From Hypnocyclicus thermotrophus (GTDB lineage Bacteria > Fusobacteriota > Fusobacteriia > Fusobacteriales > Fusobacteriaceae), in the NCBI RefSeq assembly GCF_004365575.1, contig NZ_SOBG01000004.1:124001-188000 (forward strand): 64,000 bases of DNA. Reading direction: 5' to 3'. Each line of letters opens with the position of its first letter. Position 1 is the stretch's first letter. A program made the translations under genes and the position numbers. Under the pieces are notes generated by a model. The model was not told the DNA's origin. It saw only the letters and a program-made list of their open reading frames with translations, and did no database searches. Positions 63,630-64,000 of the stretch are shown piece after piece.

Positions 63630-64000
63630 CTATTTTCTTTCTTGTGTTATTCTATTTAATTCTCTAATAGTTAGGTGAATATCTTCATCTTTTTGAGTTG
63701 GTGTATAAATTCTAGCTCTTCTTATTTTTTCTTTTTCTAATTCGATTACTTTAAAATCAATTTCAAAATCATTTAATTTATTTTCAACTTTTCCAAATGG
63801 GTCAATCACCATAGAATTTCCAGCAAAATTAATACCATCTTCATATCCTACTCTATGAGAAAATACTACATAACTATTAAACATATCAGCATATGTTTTC
63901 AGCATATTTTCCCATGTTAATATATTTGCTGGTTGTTCATTTTGATATTCTCTTGATGGACTATTTGCTAATACAAATATATAGTCTGCTTTATCTTGAT
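63630..64000 (-). CDS. Carbon-nitrogen hydrolase (nitrilase superfamily), C-terminal part
   Basis: Runs off the right edge; about 123 codons are visible, ending at 63630. The frame is open to base 64000 (DYIFVLANSPSREYQ ... NILTWENMLKTYADMF), so the ATG at 63905 is internal. The segment with RVGYEDGINFAGNSMVIDPFGKV is the conserved nitrilase end region; the catalytic C, K and first E lie outside the window. Substrate unknown; an amidase or N-carbamoyl hydrolase is typical. It lies 10 nt before cysE. Confidence 0.82.
   Translation of the reverse strand, partial: QDKADYIFVLANSPSREYQNEQPANILTWENMLKTYADMFNSYVVFSHRVGYEDGINFAGNSMVIDPFGKVENKLNDFEIDFKVIELEKEKIRRARIYTPTQKDEDIHLTIRELNRITQERK

Overview
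The window is about 27% G+C and reads as a chromosome segment from the Fusobacteriales. The best evidence is the ATP synthase c subunit, which has the Na+-type residues and the paired glutamates E32/E65 known from Fusobacterium nucleatum. Supporting signs are the reverse rubrerythrin, a KDO-pathway isomerase that implies LPS, the phosphate, GlcNAc/MurNAc and Fe gene sets, and very strong A/T codon bias. Species cannot be named from the sequence. There are no rRNA genes, CRISPR arrays, prophages or intact insertion sequences.

Layout. 1-5592: F1Fo ATP synthase operon on the minus strand (atpZ, then atpI-B-E-F-H-A-G-D, with atpD cut by the window edge). 5648-11000: a methyltransferase, a TPR protein and a membrane J-domain protein, then mnmA and two peptidases. 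11289-18240: Pho regulon pstSCAB-phoU-phoB-phoR behind a four-repeat Pho box. 18257-24156: amino-sugar regulon (PTS EIIA and EIIBC, GntR regulator, murQ, nagA, nagB). 24374-31137: MFS transporter, trpS, a candidate small RNA, HD hydrolase, coaE-plsC, kdsD and a DUF1858 protein. 31158-36411: pdxST with a divergent MocR regulator, an aminotransferase and an RpiR regulator. 36469-38254: three tRNAs and infC-rpmI-rplT with an attenuated leader. 38265-42411: a 29-codon leader-like ORF ahead of an FAD protein, then pgm and reverse rubrerythrin. 42512-48361: a secreted protein, prfB with programmed frameshift, two further exported proteins and gltX. 48383-52669: nuoE-like, acpS, rlmA, tatD, STAS protein, hslO and tRNA-Leu. 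52808-57869: Fe3+-type ABC importer and iscS-iscU. 57887-64000: yaaR-like, nth, holB, mreB, mrnC, cysS, cysE and a truncated nitrilase-family gene.

Start codons matter here. Seven genes (atpB, atpA, atpD, mnmA, pstC, pdxR-like, tatD) are best read from TTG. infC starts at ATT. The phoR-like kinase has no ATG, GTG or TTG ahead of its membrane anchor and appears to start at ATT. Several other starts were trimmed to the codon correctly spaced from a Shine-Dalgarno.

The most interesting signals are: a 13-bp palindrome (TTTGATWATCAAA) beside three separate promoters, including those of the iron importer and a CxxC redox protein; a small promoter-ORF-terminator unit that looks like a translation-controlled attenuator; a perfect hairpin inserted between the Shine-Dalgarno and start codon of a TPR gene; the ATT-started sensor kinase; an IS-end relic inside the loop of a terminator; and an A-tract that puts the well-placed ATG of the iron-binding protein out of frame.
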